Shown in pieces: positions 40,491 to 52,009 of a stretch of 64,000 nucleotides of DNA; the stretch's first letter is position 1, and each line of letters begins with the position of its first letter. The notes beneath the pieces are model-generated. The model did no database searches, was not told the origin of the DNA, and worked only from the letters and a program-made list of their open reading frames with translations. Source of the DNA: Onthophagus taurus (taxonomy: Eukaryota; Arthropoda; Insecta; Coleoptera; Scarabaeidae); NCBI RefSeq assembly GCF_036711975.1, contig NC_091975.1:250501-314500 (forward strand), read 5' to 3'. The translations under genes were made by a program, and so were the position numbers.

Positions 40491-42207
40491 ACACCTAATA
40501 ACCATTAAATTTATCAAAGAAATACCTTCTTGAACAACAAAATTCACTAAACTTCTAACCTCACATCTGGATGAATAAGTTTAAAGTGTACCTAAAAATC
40601 CTACAGTGCGGATTGCGACGTTTTTTATACAGATTATTTCTTGTATACACTTGTATAGTAGAAAGTACAGACAGTTCTAAATGCGCCGAATAGATAACTA
40701 CAGTTTAAAATGAGTGTTTAAAATTACCGGTACTTTAAAGTACCGTCGGGACACAAAGGGTTAAACAATAATTATGGAGAATTCGATTTTGAATGAATAA
40801 TCTTAATAAAAGAAATTGATTATTGCTAGAAAGTGATGATATCCCCATATTCGAATGATACCAAAAATACGTATAAACGTTTTATCACGTTTTGAAAAAT
40901 AACTTTAAGTTTTGGTTCACATTTTATTCTATTCAACTCTAAAATAAATATAATTTTCTCTCATTTTATATAAATCCATTATCGTTCAATGATAAATCTT
41001 TTATAAATCTTCCGAGGAGTTCATAATGTTCAATACGTGAGAGCGCTTCAAGATATTTCTATTAGAAAAAAATGTAAAGAGGTTGGTTGTGAAGAGTGGC
41101 TGTGTGTGTGTGAGTGTGGGAAGTCGGTTCTTGGGATCCGGACTCTGAAGAGGTCTCCGGAGTGCTATTGATTTATCAACCGGAGGACGGTCTTTTACTC
41201 ATTTTAATTGCTTTTCAATTTGCCATAAGCCGCCTCCTTCTCGTTCCTTCTTGTTCTTATTTTTCATCGGTGTTTTCTCTTTTCTTGGGACCTACATGAA
41301 GCTGCGTACTTGTTTTATTCCAAGATCTTTTTGCTAGGAGGATGCTATAAAAACAAGAATGTTAATGGAATTATAGTTATTTAATTAAAAATAAAAATTT
41401 GTTTTCTTGAAGGTTCCTAAAGCTGATAAAAGATCTAGATCAATATAGGCAAAGTTAACTTTCCTCAATTGATTTCAAGGCGATTTTATGTTTATGTAAG
41501 GTCGACTAATGAATATTTATGGATACTGTTTGAATAATTCAACTTCAACACGCATACATCTCGTGTCGATAACGTTTTAACTTCTAACGGGGCAATTAAA
41601 TACGACAACAGACATAACAAGATTTTAGATAACTACGTGAAATATGCAATGTTAAGGTTTTAAAAAATTGGGTTAGGTAATGATTCGGTTTTTTTAAACC
41701 GTTAGATTTTAACCGCAGTCTTTGATAAGTACAAAATTCCTAGAGATGGTATCTTGTGGAAGTGGAGGTGTTGGATATAGCCTCAAGTATATCGCCTTAA
41801 TTATTCTTACTGCGGACCTCCATTCGTTGCGATCAAGATAACCTTGCAATGGCATACAGGGTGATACCACAGCTCCAGTACCTATATCTTAAAGAGGCAA
41901 AGAGACGGTCGTTTACATTCCTACAAAGTCAACGAACGAATTCCATCCCTTTTAAGACGTTAGACAAGCTAAATAACAGCGATACAAAAGATTTTCTTAA
42001 AAAAAATTACTAAGTATATAAAAAAATGAAATCAATCAAAATAGCTGGATTATCGTCACTTTAACTTAACAGATTCAAAAAACATGTTAGTTAAATGGTT
42101 TTAAACGCCTAAAAACCACGCAACCAATTATACACAAATTAAAAGTATTAAAATTAATAGCTTATTGTGTTTTTATTAAAAAATCCTGCTTGAATTTATT
42201 TATAATT
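40491..42207. other. Intergenic; short TG repeat and a lone CAGGGTG end
   Basis: A (TG)n tract lies at 41099-41119 within a GC-richer patch (41090-41300). A single TACAGGGTG word at about 41855 has no inverted partner. No gene seen. Confidence 0.4.
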
Positions 42208-43247
42208 ATGATTTTCGTGCATTTTATCATTTTATTTTTATTAAGTGGTTGTGCATCAAGTAACAGTTACGGTGAAATTGCTAAAAAAAGTATCTTCTTT
42301 ATGAAATCATAAAATATTCTGCAACAGTTCCTTACTTTTTAGAATGTAAAGAATATGGAAAAGCTGTTTATGTAAAAACTATCGGTTTAGATGATAAAGA
42401 ACATGAAATTTCCGAATGCGGAATAACTTCGGTTCCTTTAATTGTTGGTGGAGAAGAAGCGAAAGAAAAGGAATTTCCTCACATGGCATTAATTGGGTTT
42501 GGATTAAAACCCGATGAGGATATTAATTGGAACTGTGGGGGATCTCTTATTAGCGAAAATTTCGTTTTAACAGCTGCGCATTGTTTATCAAGCCAAGAAT
42601 AGTACAGAGATTAAAATTTTTGATTAAAAATAGTTACTTATTTAATTTTTAGCGGTGAAGCTCAAAAAGTTCGATTTGGAATATTAAAATCGAACGAAAT
42701 CGATGATGAAACATTCCAAGAATTTAAAATAATCGAAAGAATAAAGCACGCAAATTATACGCGACCAGCAAAATACAACGATATAGCTTTATTAAAATTA
42801 GATGGAAATGTTAATTTTACACCATACGTTAGACCAGCTTGTATAAATATTGATTTTAATATAAAATCAATTAATACAGCTACAGCAATTGGATTCGGAA
42901 AATTAACTTATAGCAGTTCAAAAGGAAGCAATTATTTAATGAAAGTTGATTTACCAATTATCAATGAAATTAAATGCAAAGAATATTTTCCTTCCGATAG
43001 AAACATGCCAAAAGGAGTTATTAAGGAGACTTTATGTGCTGGGGAAATGAAGGGAGGGAAAGATACGTGTCAAGGAGATTCTGGGGGATCTTTAAATACC
43101 GTTTTAGAAGAACCATACTGTATGTATAGCATTTTGGGTGTGGTTTCTTTTGGGAGATTTTGTGGATATGCTAATTCACCATCAATTTATTCGAATGTTG
43201 TTCATTACGTTCCATGGATTGAAAATATCGTTTGGGGAGATAAATAA
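42208..43247 (+). CDS. Snake-like trypsin-fold serine protease, secreted zymogen
   Basis: Three exons: 42208..42289, 42343..42601, 42653..43247 (introns 53 and 51 bp); 311 aa. Signal peptide (FVHFIILFLLSGCASS), then a short N-terminal stretch CKEYGKAVY up to C53, probably bridged to the catalytic domain, and the activation site SVPL/IVGG (Ile61), i.e. cut after Leu as in Drosophila snake. Catalytic triad present: H107 (LTAAHC), D157 (NDIALLKL), S257 (GDSGGS). D251 in KDTCQGDSGG is the S1 pocket Asp, giving trypsin-like specificity. The N-terminal region is too short and cysteine-poor for a full clip domain. AATAAA overlaps the stop. A protease homolog gene lies 890 bp downstream in the same orientation. 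Likely role: extracellular protease cascade (Toll or melanisation). Confidence 0.92.
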
Positions 43248-44137
43248 AATAAATCTAACCTTTTTATTTAAAAATAAAAATTAGTTAGTTTAAATTTAGC
43301 AACGCATAATCGATTGACGTCAATCAAACTTTAAGATTTGTTGAATTGCCAAAATAAAATTTTGAACGTAAAAATAATTACTTTTATATTTTCTGAAAGA
43401 AACTTTAGTTTGGTGCATAAAGTTAAAGTTTTAATTTAGTGTAAAAGCTGTTCTATAGTTTTCAAAATAAAATTAATCTTAATATTATTATCAGATATAC
43501 ACGAGTGTAAATTTAGTTGCATAACTTAAAAAAAATTTTAAAAATATCTTAAAAATAATGTATCTAACATTTTTTTAAAGCTATTCCTTTATGATAATTT
43601 CCTTATAACTTAAAATCAATATAATCAATGAATAAATAATAAAATTATAACTATTTTTTTAGCCATGTCATTAAACCTTATCTAAAAAGGAAATTGTTAT
43701 TTCCTTTAAAGTTTACTATTTATAAAATGTTTTCAATATAGACACATCATTTGCTGTTTTATTGGATTATTTTTTTTACCTGATTCATTTTAGGCTGATA
43801 ATAATACGTAATAATCGTGATATTCAATAATTTGATGAGGAATCTTGTGAATTTTGAGATATTTTGTTATAAGACAATAAATTTTTCACAAATTACTTTT
43901 TATAATTAATTTACATCAAGTTTTGAAATTTCATTACCTAAGGTTACAGTTTTCTAGCAACGGGATTCCCAATTTTTAAATAAACCAAGTCGATTTCGTT
44001 GACATCACAGAAGAGAATCAGCCAATCACGACCCAAGTTTGTTTTAATGCTGCTCAATCAGCGTGTCTTTCATTATACGTTGACCTTCTTCGCTATCGAA
44101 TACGCTTCTCAAAAACAGAAAATTATTTACTCGTTCA
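43248..44137. other. Intergenic, no features
   Basis: AT-rich spacer between the two protease-family genes; must contain the promoter of the second. Confidence 0.4.
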
Positions 44138-45491
44138 ATGGCTAAATTCATGTGTTTACACGTTACATTAGTTTTAATTATATTTTTGCTGTTACAATCA
44201 TATTCAACATTATTCGAAGGTAAATAACTTATTTTTAATTTTTGATTCAATTTAAATTATTATAGGTGAATTTTGTCTTCTTCAAAACAATAAAACCGGA
44301 TTTTGCAAAAGCGTTCATGATTGTCAAAGTGCAAAAGATAGCTTACAATCAAAAGATCATCCTAGATTGTGTGGTTTTAATAATAACACACCAATTGTTT
44401 GCTGTGATTTTCCTAAAAATTCTACCTTACCGGATACGAAACCGGTTCAAACAAGTACTGAAAAGAACCAAGTCGGAAATGAAACCAGGTTATCGACCGG
44501 CCAAAAAAGTATAGTAAACAAATCTATTTCTACAATTTTATAATTTTGATATTTATTGTTAAAGAGTGCCAATTATTTGCGAATTACGTTTATAAAAATG
44601 AAACTTCGCCCGCTTTAATACCAGGAATTCAATATGTTATAATTAATGGTTGCATGGTGAAAGAAAATTTCGTTCCTGGATTGGTAGAACCAGGGGAATT
44701 CCCTCATTTAGTTTCTATTGGTTATTCTGACACAACAAACCCTATTTATAAATGTACAGGCGCCTTAATTAGTGGAAATTACGTTTTAACAACTGCATCA
44801 TGTACTTCAACAAATTAGTAACAATTAGTTGATTTAATTTAATTAATTCAACTTCCTCTTTTAACTTTTCAGTGGATTTCCTGTAATAGTTCGTTTAGGT
44901 ACCACCATAAAACAAGAAAATTACTATCAAGTTCCAGAAATACAACACATAAAGGTTGAGGAATTTGTTAAACATCCAAATTATGCTTCAAAAACAAGAT
45001 TAAATGACATAGCATTAATAAAATTAGCTGAACCAGTTATTATTAATGCTTTGGCAAGACCCGCTTGTTTGCCAGAAAAGAAAGATCAATTAAAAGAAGT
45101 TATTGCGGTCGGTTATGGGAGTTTGGGAAACTTTGGAAGATTTAGGAAAGACGTCGAAGAAGACATCTTAAAATTAACTGCTAGCAAAATATGTCCGAGG
45201 AGAACATCTAGGATAGATAACGGTTTAAATTGGTGTGGAGAGTTTGAAAATAAAAGTAGAAATAATCAATGTGTTGTAAGTAAATTGACCTATAAAGAAA
45301 CTACATTTATTTATTTTTCTTTTTAGCTGGATGAAGGTGCTCCTTTACAAATCATAAATAAATCACCTTATTGTACTTTTTCGATTATCGGGTTGATTTC
45401 TTCTTGGGATAATTGTGATCCCACAAAACCTATGGTTATAACAGATGTTTCTAAACATGTTGAATGGATAGAAAATAATATTTGGTATTAA
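44138..45491 (+). CDS. Clip-domain serine protease homolog (catalytically dead)
   Basis: Five exons: 44138..44219, 44266..44508, 44565..44817, 44873..45275, 45327..45491; 381 aa. Signal peptide (LVLIIFLLLQSYS), then a clip domain at about 31-75 with the six-cysteine pattern (FCLLQNNKTGFC, HDC, RLCGF, VCC). A Ser/Thr-rich linker leads to a trypsin fold. The active site is altered: the TAAHC box is TTASC (Ser187 for His), the GDSGGP box is LDEGAPL (Glu330 for Ser, Leu for Gly193), while the Asp box is kept (NDIALIKL, D238). IVGG is replaced by FVPG. Proteolysis is therefore not expected; such homologs act as cofactors for prophenoloxidase or Toll cascades. The product of a tandem duplication with the protease upstream is possible. 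Confidence 0.9.
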
Positions 45492-45504
45492 TTTATGAAA
45501 TTTT

Positions 45505-45533
45505 ATGTTCTATAATATATAATTATAGAACAT
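45505..45533. other. Perfect 12-bp inverted repeat just after a stop codon
   Basis: ATGTTCTATAAT and its exact inverse flank a 5-base loop (ATATA), starting 14 bp after the stop of the protease homolog. It could form a hairpin in the 3' UTR; function unknown. Confidence 0.5.
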
Positions 45534-45723
45534 CATAATTATAACATATTTATTTTATGTTCAAATTTTAAATAATTAAATGAAGTTGTATTTTTATTTT
45601 GAAAAAGAACTTGAATTTTGACTTTTAAACATCCTCATTTGGTTTAATTGAATATTAGAGAAGATATGTAGTATGACGCACACCAGTGTCATTTATTTAT
45701 TAGGTCTAGTGATAGTTCTAACC

Positions 45724-46077
45724 GTCAAATATTTAAAATTAAAAATAATTTTGCATTTTCTCTTAATTTTGCAGTTCTTAACGAAGTTCTCGTTTTTAAT
45801 CTCGTTTAAATTGTCTTGACATAAAACATTTACGCTAAAAACGTGATGTCATAATTGACGTTTCAAACTTAGGTTAACTTAGTGGATAACTTCACTCGAT
45901 TAATGGCATTATTCATGTTTTGAAACGTCAAATAAAAAAATTGAGGTTAAATTTGACATTTAAACGTCAAATATTTAAAATTAAAAATAATTTTGAATTT
46001 TCTTTTGAAAGCATTTTCATAACGAAGATTTCGTTTTTAATTTCGTTTAAACTGTCTTCACATAAAACATTTACGAA
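45724..46077. repeat. Direct duplication of ~115 bp, copies at 45724-45842 and 45963-46077
   Basis: Both copies read AAATATTTAAAATTAAAAAT, AACGAAG, TCGTTTTTAAT(C/T)TCGTTTAAA and ACATAAAACATTTACG in order. They are diverged by perhaps 15% and separated by 120 bp. Confidence 0.65.
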
Positions 46078-47592
46078 AGTGGAAATGCCCGATTCGAAAT
46101 CTCTTTCGAATTTCGAAGGTACACGAAAATAACACAAAAACAACATTCTTTAAGTAGTCATAACTCGTAAACGATGTACTCGATTATCAAGATCAATACG
46201 CCATTCGATTCGTCATAGTTTCTTCTATTGAAATCGGAAAAAGCCCGATCTCGATTCTTCCCCGTTAACTTTGTACAGCCCTAAATGGCTAAATGCAGGA
46301 TTTTTGAGTTTCAGATCATTTCAAGGATAGATATTGTGTCAACCAGTAACTTAGACAATCCACGCATCAACTTGGTTGAGGGACAATGTAACGATTATTT
46401 TTTATAAACAATTCTATTTAAATAAGTAAATATATCATGAAAACATATGCAAAAGATTAAATTGAAATACCACATAATTTGACAGCAATAAATTCCCAAA
46501 GAAATCATTTTATTTGATACAAAAAAGAGATTCCCCCCTTAAAACGCTTGAATTAGATTATACTAGTATTATTTGGAGTGGTTTACACTCAATTTTGTAA
46601 ATGGTACGGTTTTTCAAGCACAAATCCAATGAGTAGCGTTCAAACGAATTTTCCCGATATGTTTTGGTCAATTAATAAAATTAAAAACGACTCACCGAAT
46701 GGATGTTGTTTCCCTTGGATTTTACTTCGAAGCTCAGCTGGAAAGAAAAGATACATTAATTTATTGTGACAAAAAAAATGAATTAATACGATACCTTTTA
46801 ACATCCATAAAATAGCAATCCGATGATCTCAACATCACTAATTTCACCTAACACTTAGAATAAATATAGCACGTATTTATCACTTAATTCAAATAATAAG
46901 TTTTATTTTTTTAAACTACTTTATCACCCTTAAATGCCCGCATATCAACTAAAATGCGTTATTAGGGAATCAACTTTCAAACATCCCCTCCTTAATTTAT
47001 TGTGTGAAGAAGGAATAGTGGAGGTGAATAAATAAAAAGTGTAAAGACGACGGGGAGAAGCGGTTTTAAATCGTTTTTTGGTTTTAAAACTCAACCTTTC
47101 AATAAAAAAGTTATTCGTTTTCTCAAAACATTTCAAATAAAACTTACGTCATTTTACTAAAATAAAACGCATTAGTCGAATTTCAATGTTTGAAATATAA
47201 ATTATAAAAAAATCGTATCTTAAGAACGAATTGAGATATCATCATGAAATAAAGAACATTTAAAGTTTTAGTTCAGACAAGAAAAAAGACATGTAGAAGT
47301 CGAAGTAGCGCCATCTAACAATGAGAAGAGAGCAACATAGAAAAAGGAGTTAAGGTTATATAAAAGAAAGTAGTCATTACGTATATTTAATAAATTTGTT
47401 ATATTAAATGATGAACTTAATCAAAGATATTTAAAATATATTAATAAAACAAAATGAAAAATAAATCTAATCTTTAAATTCTATCTGAATCTATACAGTT
47501 GGTACTTTGAAAATTTTAAATTATCTGTCAACTTGTTGTGTTAACGGCTCATTTATTGAATATAAAAAAATAAAAGTTATATTTTACAAAGA
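46078..47592. other. Intergenic upstream of Zw10; weak evidence for a small spliced minus-strand transcript
   Basis: No firm gene. On the minus strand a TATATTTA box near 46870, a donor (AAAAG/GTATCG near 46790), an acceptor (TTTCTTTCCAG near 46742) and an AATAAA near 46508-46513 line up and would give a ~35-codon frame (MLKAELRSKIQGKQHPFG...). An AGCGCCATCTA motif sits at 47307-47317, shortly before the Zw10 start. Confidence 0.3.
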
Positions 47593-49692
47593 ATGAGTTT
47601 TCTAAGAGAAGTGCTATCTGCTGCGACTAAAATGGACGTAGATGCGATAATTAAAAAGACCCCCGATTTAGAACGTAGTGTGGAAAAAATTAAAAAAGAA
47701 TTTTTAGATTATTTGAACCATGTTTTTGTGCAATACACGTTTCCTGCGGGACATGGCCAAAATTTTAAGAAGAAAATTACATCAGCAGCGGCTACTTTAT
47801 CTGAGTTGGAGAAGTCTATAACTGATGTAACAAAACAAGGGATACAAACAGTTGAAATTAATGTGGTGAATTACAAGAAAACTTTGGTTAAAATTAAAGA
47901 AGAAATCGATATATTAAACCATTTAATTAGCATTGATGAGTTGCTTTTAGAGGTGGATAATTTATTTGAGAATCAAAAGTATTTGGATGTTATTAAATTG
48001 ATGAAGAAGATTGAGAAAGAGCTGGATGTTTTAAGATCGATTGAAAATTTAAACATTCTAGATAACATTCAAAGAGATATCAATTTAAAATTAACACTTT
48101 TGTTTTCAACAATGAATGAGGATATTTGTAAAACAATTAAGTATAAAAGTGAGAAGAAAATTGTTTCATTTACAATTATTAATGGTAATTTATTAAAAGA
48201 ATTATTGTTGGCGTATGCCGAAAATGATGATCACATCCAAATATTAAGTGATATCGCCAGATTTTTATGGAAATCGATTCTTTGTTCCATAATTAATTGT
48301 TCTGTTAAGATCAAAACATCAACTGATACTATAAAATCATTACAGTTAGAAGTTTTAAACAAAACTAAAAGCCCCTTTAAAGTTGTATTTGAAAATTTAA
48401 AAATTGTAATTGATTTTTTAGATAAATACTTTAAGTTTCCCTTAAAAATTGGTTCAACATTACAATATATAGGTAATGACATTAAAGATAATTTATCAGA
48501 ATTAATTATAAAAAATTGTTTAAATGATACAATTCCAAATACATCCGATGAATTCCAAAATTATCACTTAATAATAGAAGAAGTTAAAGAACTTGAAAAG
48601 ATTTTAATAGAAAGCGGATTATTTTCCAATGACATGCACTATTTATCCAGTCATGTTAAAAATGTTGATAACCTTTATGTTCAAAAGATATGTGAATCAA
48701 AGTTGAGAATAGCAAAAGAACTAATGAAGAAAGATCTTCATGATATGATTGAAGTTGGTGAACCTGTTGATTTAAATAATCCATTTAAAATTGACCTTGA
48801 TGTGTTTTATCAAAGATCGGTTTCTAAGTGTTGTATAGATTTAGTAAATTTTACTGAAAATATATTCAAACAAATCGTGAATAATGATTATAACACAGCA
48901 AAAGCATTATATGAAACTGTAACAAATATTTTTGGCATCTACAGTGATACTGTTTCAAACCATCACAAAAAACTCTTAGAAACAATACCCCAACAAGTTG
49001 CCTTATTTCTAAATAATTGCAATTATATTTCTTATAAAATAATGAAATTCGAAGAAATTTACGGAAATAAGATGAAATCAATTTTAAATATTGAAGATTT
49101 ATTTTCATTTGAAATATACAGTTTGAGATCAAAAGGAGATCAAATGTTTAATGAATTTATCAATCAACAAATTAATGAAATGGAGCAAATTATGAATGAA
49201 TCTGGATTAGTTAATGTTACTACTTTAGAAAAACTAGAACCAATTACTGAAAAATCAATACAACACTGTTTAAGGCAACAAGAATTATTAAGAACCGCAT
49301 GGAATAAAGTTTTATCTCATACAGATTATAACAAAAATCTTGGCAAAACCCTCAACTTTTTATGCAAAACTATAATTGATGCAGTTTTAAAATACACAGA
49401 TATTAACTCAGATGCAAAAGATCAATTAGTTGATGTCTTAAAAGTTATTTTTACAAGAGGACCTAAATTATTTGCTCATCAAACAGACGTTTCTGTACAC
49501 GTTGATCAATGGCATAAATTAAATGAATTGTCGTTTTTATTAAGTGCGAATTTATTAGAAATATCAGATCGTTGGGCGGATGGAAAAGGACCTTTAGCCT
49601 TGCATTTTAAGGGAGAGGAGTTGAAGAATTTAATTCGAGCTTTGTATCAAAATTCGGATATAAGAGCTGCTGTACTATCTAAAATACAATAA
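47593..49692 (+). CDS. Zw10: Zw10 kinetochore/RZZ and vesicle-tethering protein
   Basis: 699 aa, a single coding exon. It is recognised by the C-terminal signature HVDQWHKLNELSFLLSANLL, the GKGPLALHF motif and LIRALYQNSDIRAAVLSKIQ, and by an alpha-helical, coiled-coil-rich N-terminus (SVEKIKKEFLDYL onward). The length is close to the usual 700-780 residues. Zw10 is part of the Rod-Zw10-Zwilch complex that recruits dynein and checkpoint proteins to kinetochores; in interphase it works with the NRZ/Dsl1 tethering complex between Golgi and ER. No membrane segments. AATAAA (49688-49693) overlaps the stop codon. A dispersed repeat starts about 70 bp downstream. Confidence 0.95.
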   Translation: MSFLREVLSAATKMDVDAIIKKTPDLERSVEKIKKEFLDYLNHVFVQYTFPAGHGQNFKKKITSAAATLSELEKSITDVTKQGIQTVEINVVNYKKTLVKIKEEIDILNHLISIDELLLEVDNLFENQKYLDVIKLMKKIEKELDVLRSIENLNILDNIQRDINLKLTLLFSTMNEDICKTIKYKSEKKIVSFTIINGNLLKELLLAYAENDDHIQILSDIARFLWKSILCSIINCSVKIKTSTDTIKSLQLEVLNKTKSPFKVVFENLKIVIDFLDKYFKFPLKIGSTLQYIGNDIKDNLSELIIKNCLNDTIPNTSDEFQNYHLIIEEVKELEKILIESGLFSNDMHYLSSHVKNVDNLYVQKICESKLRIAKELMKKDLHDMIEVGEPVDLNNPFKIDLDVFYQRSVSKCCIDLVNFTENIFKQIVNNDYNTAKALYETVTNIFGIYSDTVSNHHKKLLETIPQQVALFLNNCNYISYKIMKFEEIYGNKMKSILNIEDLFSFEIYSLRSKGDQMFNEFINQQINEMEQIMNESGLVNVTTLEKLEPITEKSIQHCLRQQELLRTAWNKVLSHTDYNKNLGKTLNFLCKTIIDAVLKYTDINSDAKDQLVDVLKVIFTRGPKLFAHQTDVSVHVDQWHKLNELSFLLSANLLEISDRWADGKGPLALHFKGEELKNLIRALYQNSDIRAAVLSKIQ

Positions 49693-49762
49693 ATATTTTT
49701 TTCGAAAACTGCTATTAAAAGTCGATTAAAAGTTTGCACGAATTCAAGTTGAAAAACGAGTG

Positions 49763-50154
49763 GCGAAGCCACGAGTTTTTTAATGAATGAGTGCTTTAAG
49801 TCTTATGAAACGTGTTTTTTATGCTATTTTTTGTAATTCTCGTTTTTATCCTTTTTTTTCTCAAATATAAAATAAATTTTGACAAAGTAGGAAAATAGGT
49901 ATGTAGCAGTTGGTAACACCGTAACACTTGAAAATAGAAATTTGCATTGACAATTAGAAACTGTCAAAACACAAAATGTGTTCACCTGACAAACATGTTT
50001 CATGTACACCTCCCAAAATAAGAGAAATTGCTCAGAGTTCATCATTGTGGACCTTGTATTCGATGCTAAGAACGTATTTAAACATCCATGGACAAACATT
50101 GTCATATTGACAACTAGAAAAATTAATGACCCAATGTCACCAACATGAACTGGT
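49763..50154 (+). repeat. Dispersed repeat, copy 2 (first copy at 15753-16101)
   Basis: Begins AAGCCACGAGTTTTTT and ends CCAATGTCACCAACATGAAC then TGGTT. It has an extra 30-bp segment near 49980-50013 not present in copy 1. Same orientation, again just downstream of a host gene. Confidence 0.8.
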
Positions 50155-50565
50155 TCCATAAAATGTTACTAAAATCTCATTACAGCATCGGATGCTGTAA
50201 TGATGTACGGATAAATCAAATTAAATTATTAAGATCGTATTTTTTCATGATGTATTAGTTTGAGGGCGTTTAATATTTGAATTAGATTAATTTTTGATTT
50301 AATTATAAAATGTCAAAATTTAGCTTTATTGATTTAATTTATTATTTAATAATGATTTACATTAATCAAAGAGTAATTTAGGAAGGATTTTCCGAAAAAG
50401 AAAATCCTGTTTACTCACTAATCAATTAAACAACTTTTATTTTGAAGAAAAAGTAGCCAATGGGACAAAAAGTCACGAAAGTCCTTGGCATTAAATTGAG
50501 TGAACATCGTTGGTATCTCTTCATTCGTATGGGTTCAGTGCGTTCGTAAGAATCATACAGTTTAA

Positions 50566-52009
50566 ATGTTAAAGATGAACAAATCTTCGCTTTGTGGTTT
50601 TTTATTATTCATCGCGTTTACTTTAACTCAAGGTAACAAATAATTTTAAAAGATTTAAGTTAGAAGAAGTATTTTATTTTCTTTTCAAAGATAAAAGAAA
50701 TAACAATTTGTATAAAATTAAAGATAAAAAATTATGTTTTTCGATTATAACACATTTAAGTAAAGGTCACAAAATCAATTTTGGTGTGGTGCATCTACAA
50801 TTTTGGAAAAGAAACCTGTTTTACAACAATCAAAAACATTTAAAAAGTGATTGTCCTTCACTTTTACTTACGAAAAACGAAAAAATCGTTTCATAACGAT
50901 TGTCAATGAATTAATTAGCTTAAATTAATGTTAAAGGTTTGCCAAAAAAAATCTTCTTTTGAATTGACGTAACCAACAATCAATAACTTGAATAACTTTC
51001 ACTTTTGAAGTGAAGAAATCTTAAAATTAACTTTAGTATTTGTTGAATACTATTATCTTTTAACGAGATAAAAAGGGAAAGTTTATTTTAATAATTAAAT
51101 TTTTATTTGAGGTCAAAGATTTGCTACTTTTAATAGCAGAAATAGTCAATCTTTTCCTAATTCTCAACAATTTCAACAACAACAGCAAGGAAGTTTTCCG
51201 TGTCCAGAAAAAACGGGAAGATTTCCTACTGCACAATGTGATAGGTTATTTAAATTATCTTATAGGTATAAATTTCGCTTTATTTAAATTTTTTGATTTT
51301 TAGCTACATTGAATGTATTGATGGTGTTGGAGAAGAAAAATTTTGTCCGGACGGTCTCCTTTTTAACGCTTTAACGAATCCTTTGGCTTTTCCTTGTCAA
51401 TATCCCATCGATGTTGATTGCGTTGGACGAACAACAACACAACCAGCTCAACCAACTGAAGATTGTCCTCATCAATACGGTTATTATAAAATCGGTGACG
51501 AAGCAAATTGCGGCCAATTCAAAAATTGCGTCGCAGGAAGAGCTTTTACTTTCGATTGTCCGGAAGGGTTGGCTTTTAACGAAGAAAGTTATAGATGTGA
51601 TTGGCCCGATCAAGTTCAATCTTGTAATGCTGAAGGTTTGTTAACTTTATAATTATTTAAGAGTAGGCAACCAATATTACACTCGTGCTAATTTGATTGC
51701 GTAACAATTAAAATTTAAAAATTACTTTTTTAAATTAAATTTTTATAAATTTTTTTAGCCTTCTTAGGATTTACTTGCCCCCCAGAAGCAAAAACATTCG
51801 CCCCATCTGAATACAAATATTTCCGATCGCCCAATGATTGTCAACGTTATTTTATTTGCATCGAAAACAAACCAAGATTATACAATTGCGGGGAAGGACA
51901 AGCTTTTAACGATTTAACGAATAGTTGTGATGGTATTGAAAATGTTACTGGTTGTTTGCCACAATATAATCAAAATTATGATCAATCCAGAAGAAATTTT
52001 AGAGTGTAA
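50566..52009 (+). CDS. obst-E: Obstructor-E, chitin-binding cuticle protein (CPAP3-E)
   Basis: Four exons: 50566..50632, 51112..51244, 51304..51635, 51759..52009; 260 aa. Signal peptide (CGFLLFIAFTLTQ), a Gln-rich segment, then three type-2 chitin-binding domains (CBM14) at about 53-105, 121-173 and 185-245. Domain 1 has SYIECIDG and EKFCPDGLLF; domain 2 has CPHQYGYYK and CPEGLAFNEESYRCDWPDQV; domain 3 has AFLGFTCP, CQRYFICIE and RLYNCGEGQAF. These match Drosophila obst-E closely, including CDWPDxVxSCNAEAxLGFxCP. Obstructors with three CBM14 domains are secreted into the cuticle and organise chitin; obst-E shapes larval cuticle. Exon 2 uses a weak donor (GTTATT). Poly(A) signal AATAAA near 52055. 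Confidence 0.93.

Noticed and set aside
41114-41299. 61-codon frame in the GC-rich patch before the protease
   Set aside because: Starts at a chance ATG after a TG repeat, and shows no domain or splice support.
46578-46769. 63-codon plus-strand frame as a gene
   Set aside because: It starts with GTG, has no domain, and lies over splice-like signals that better fit the opposite strand.
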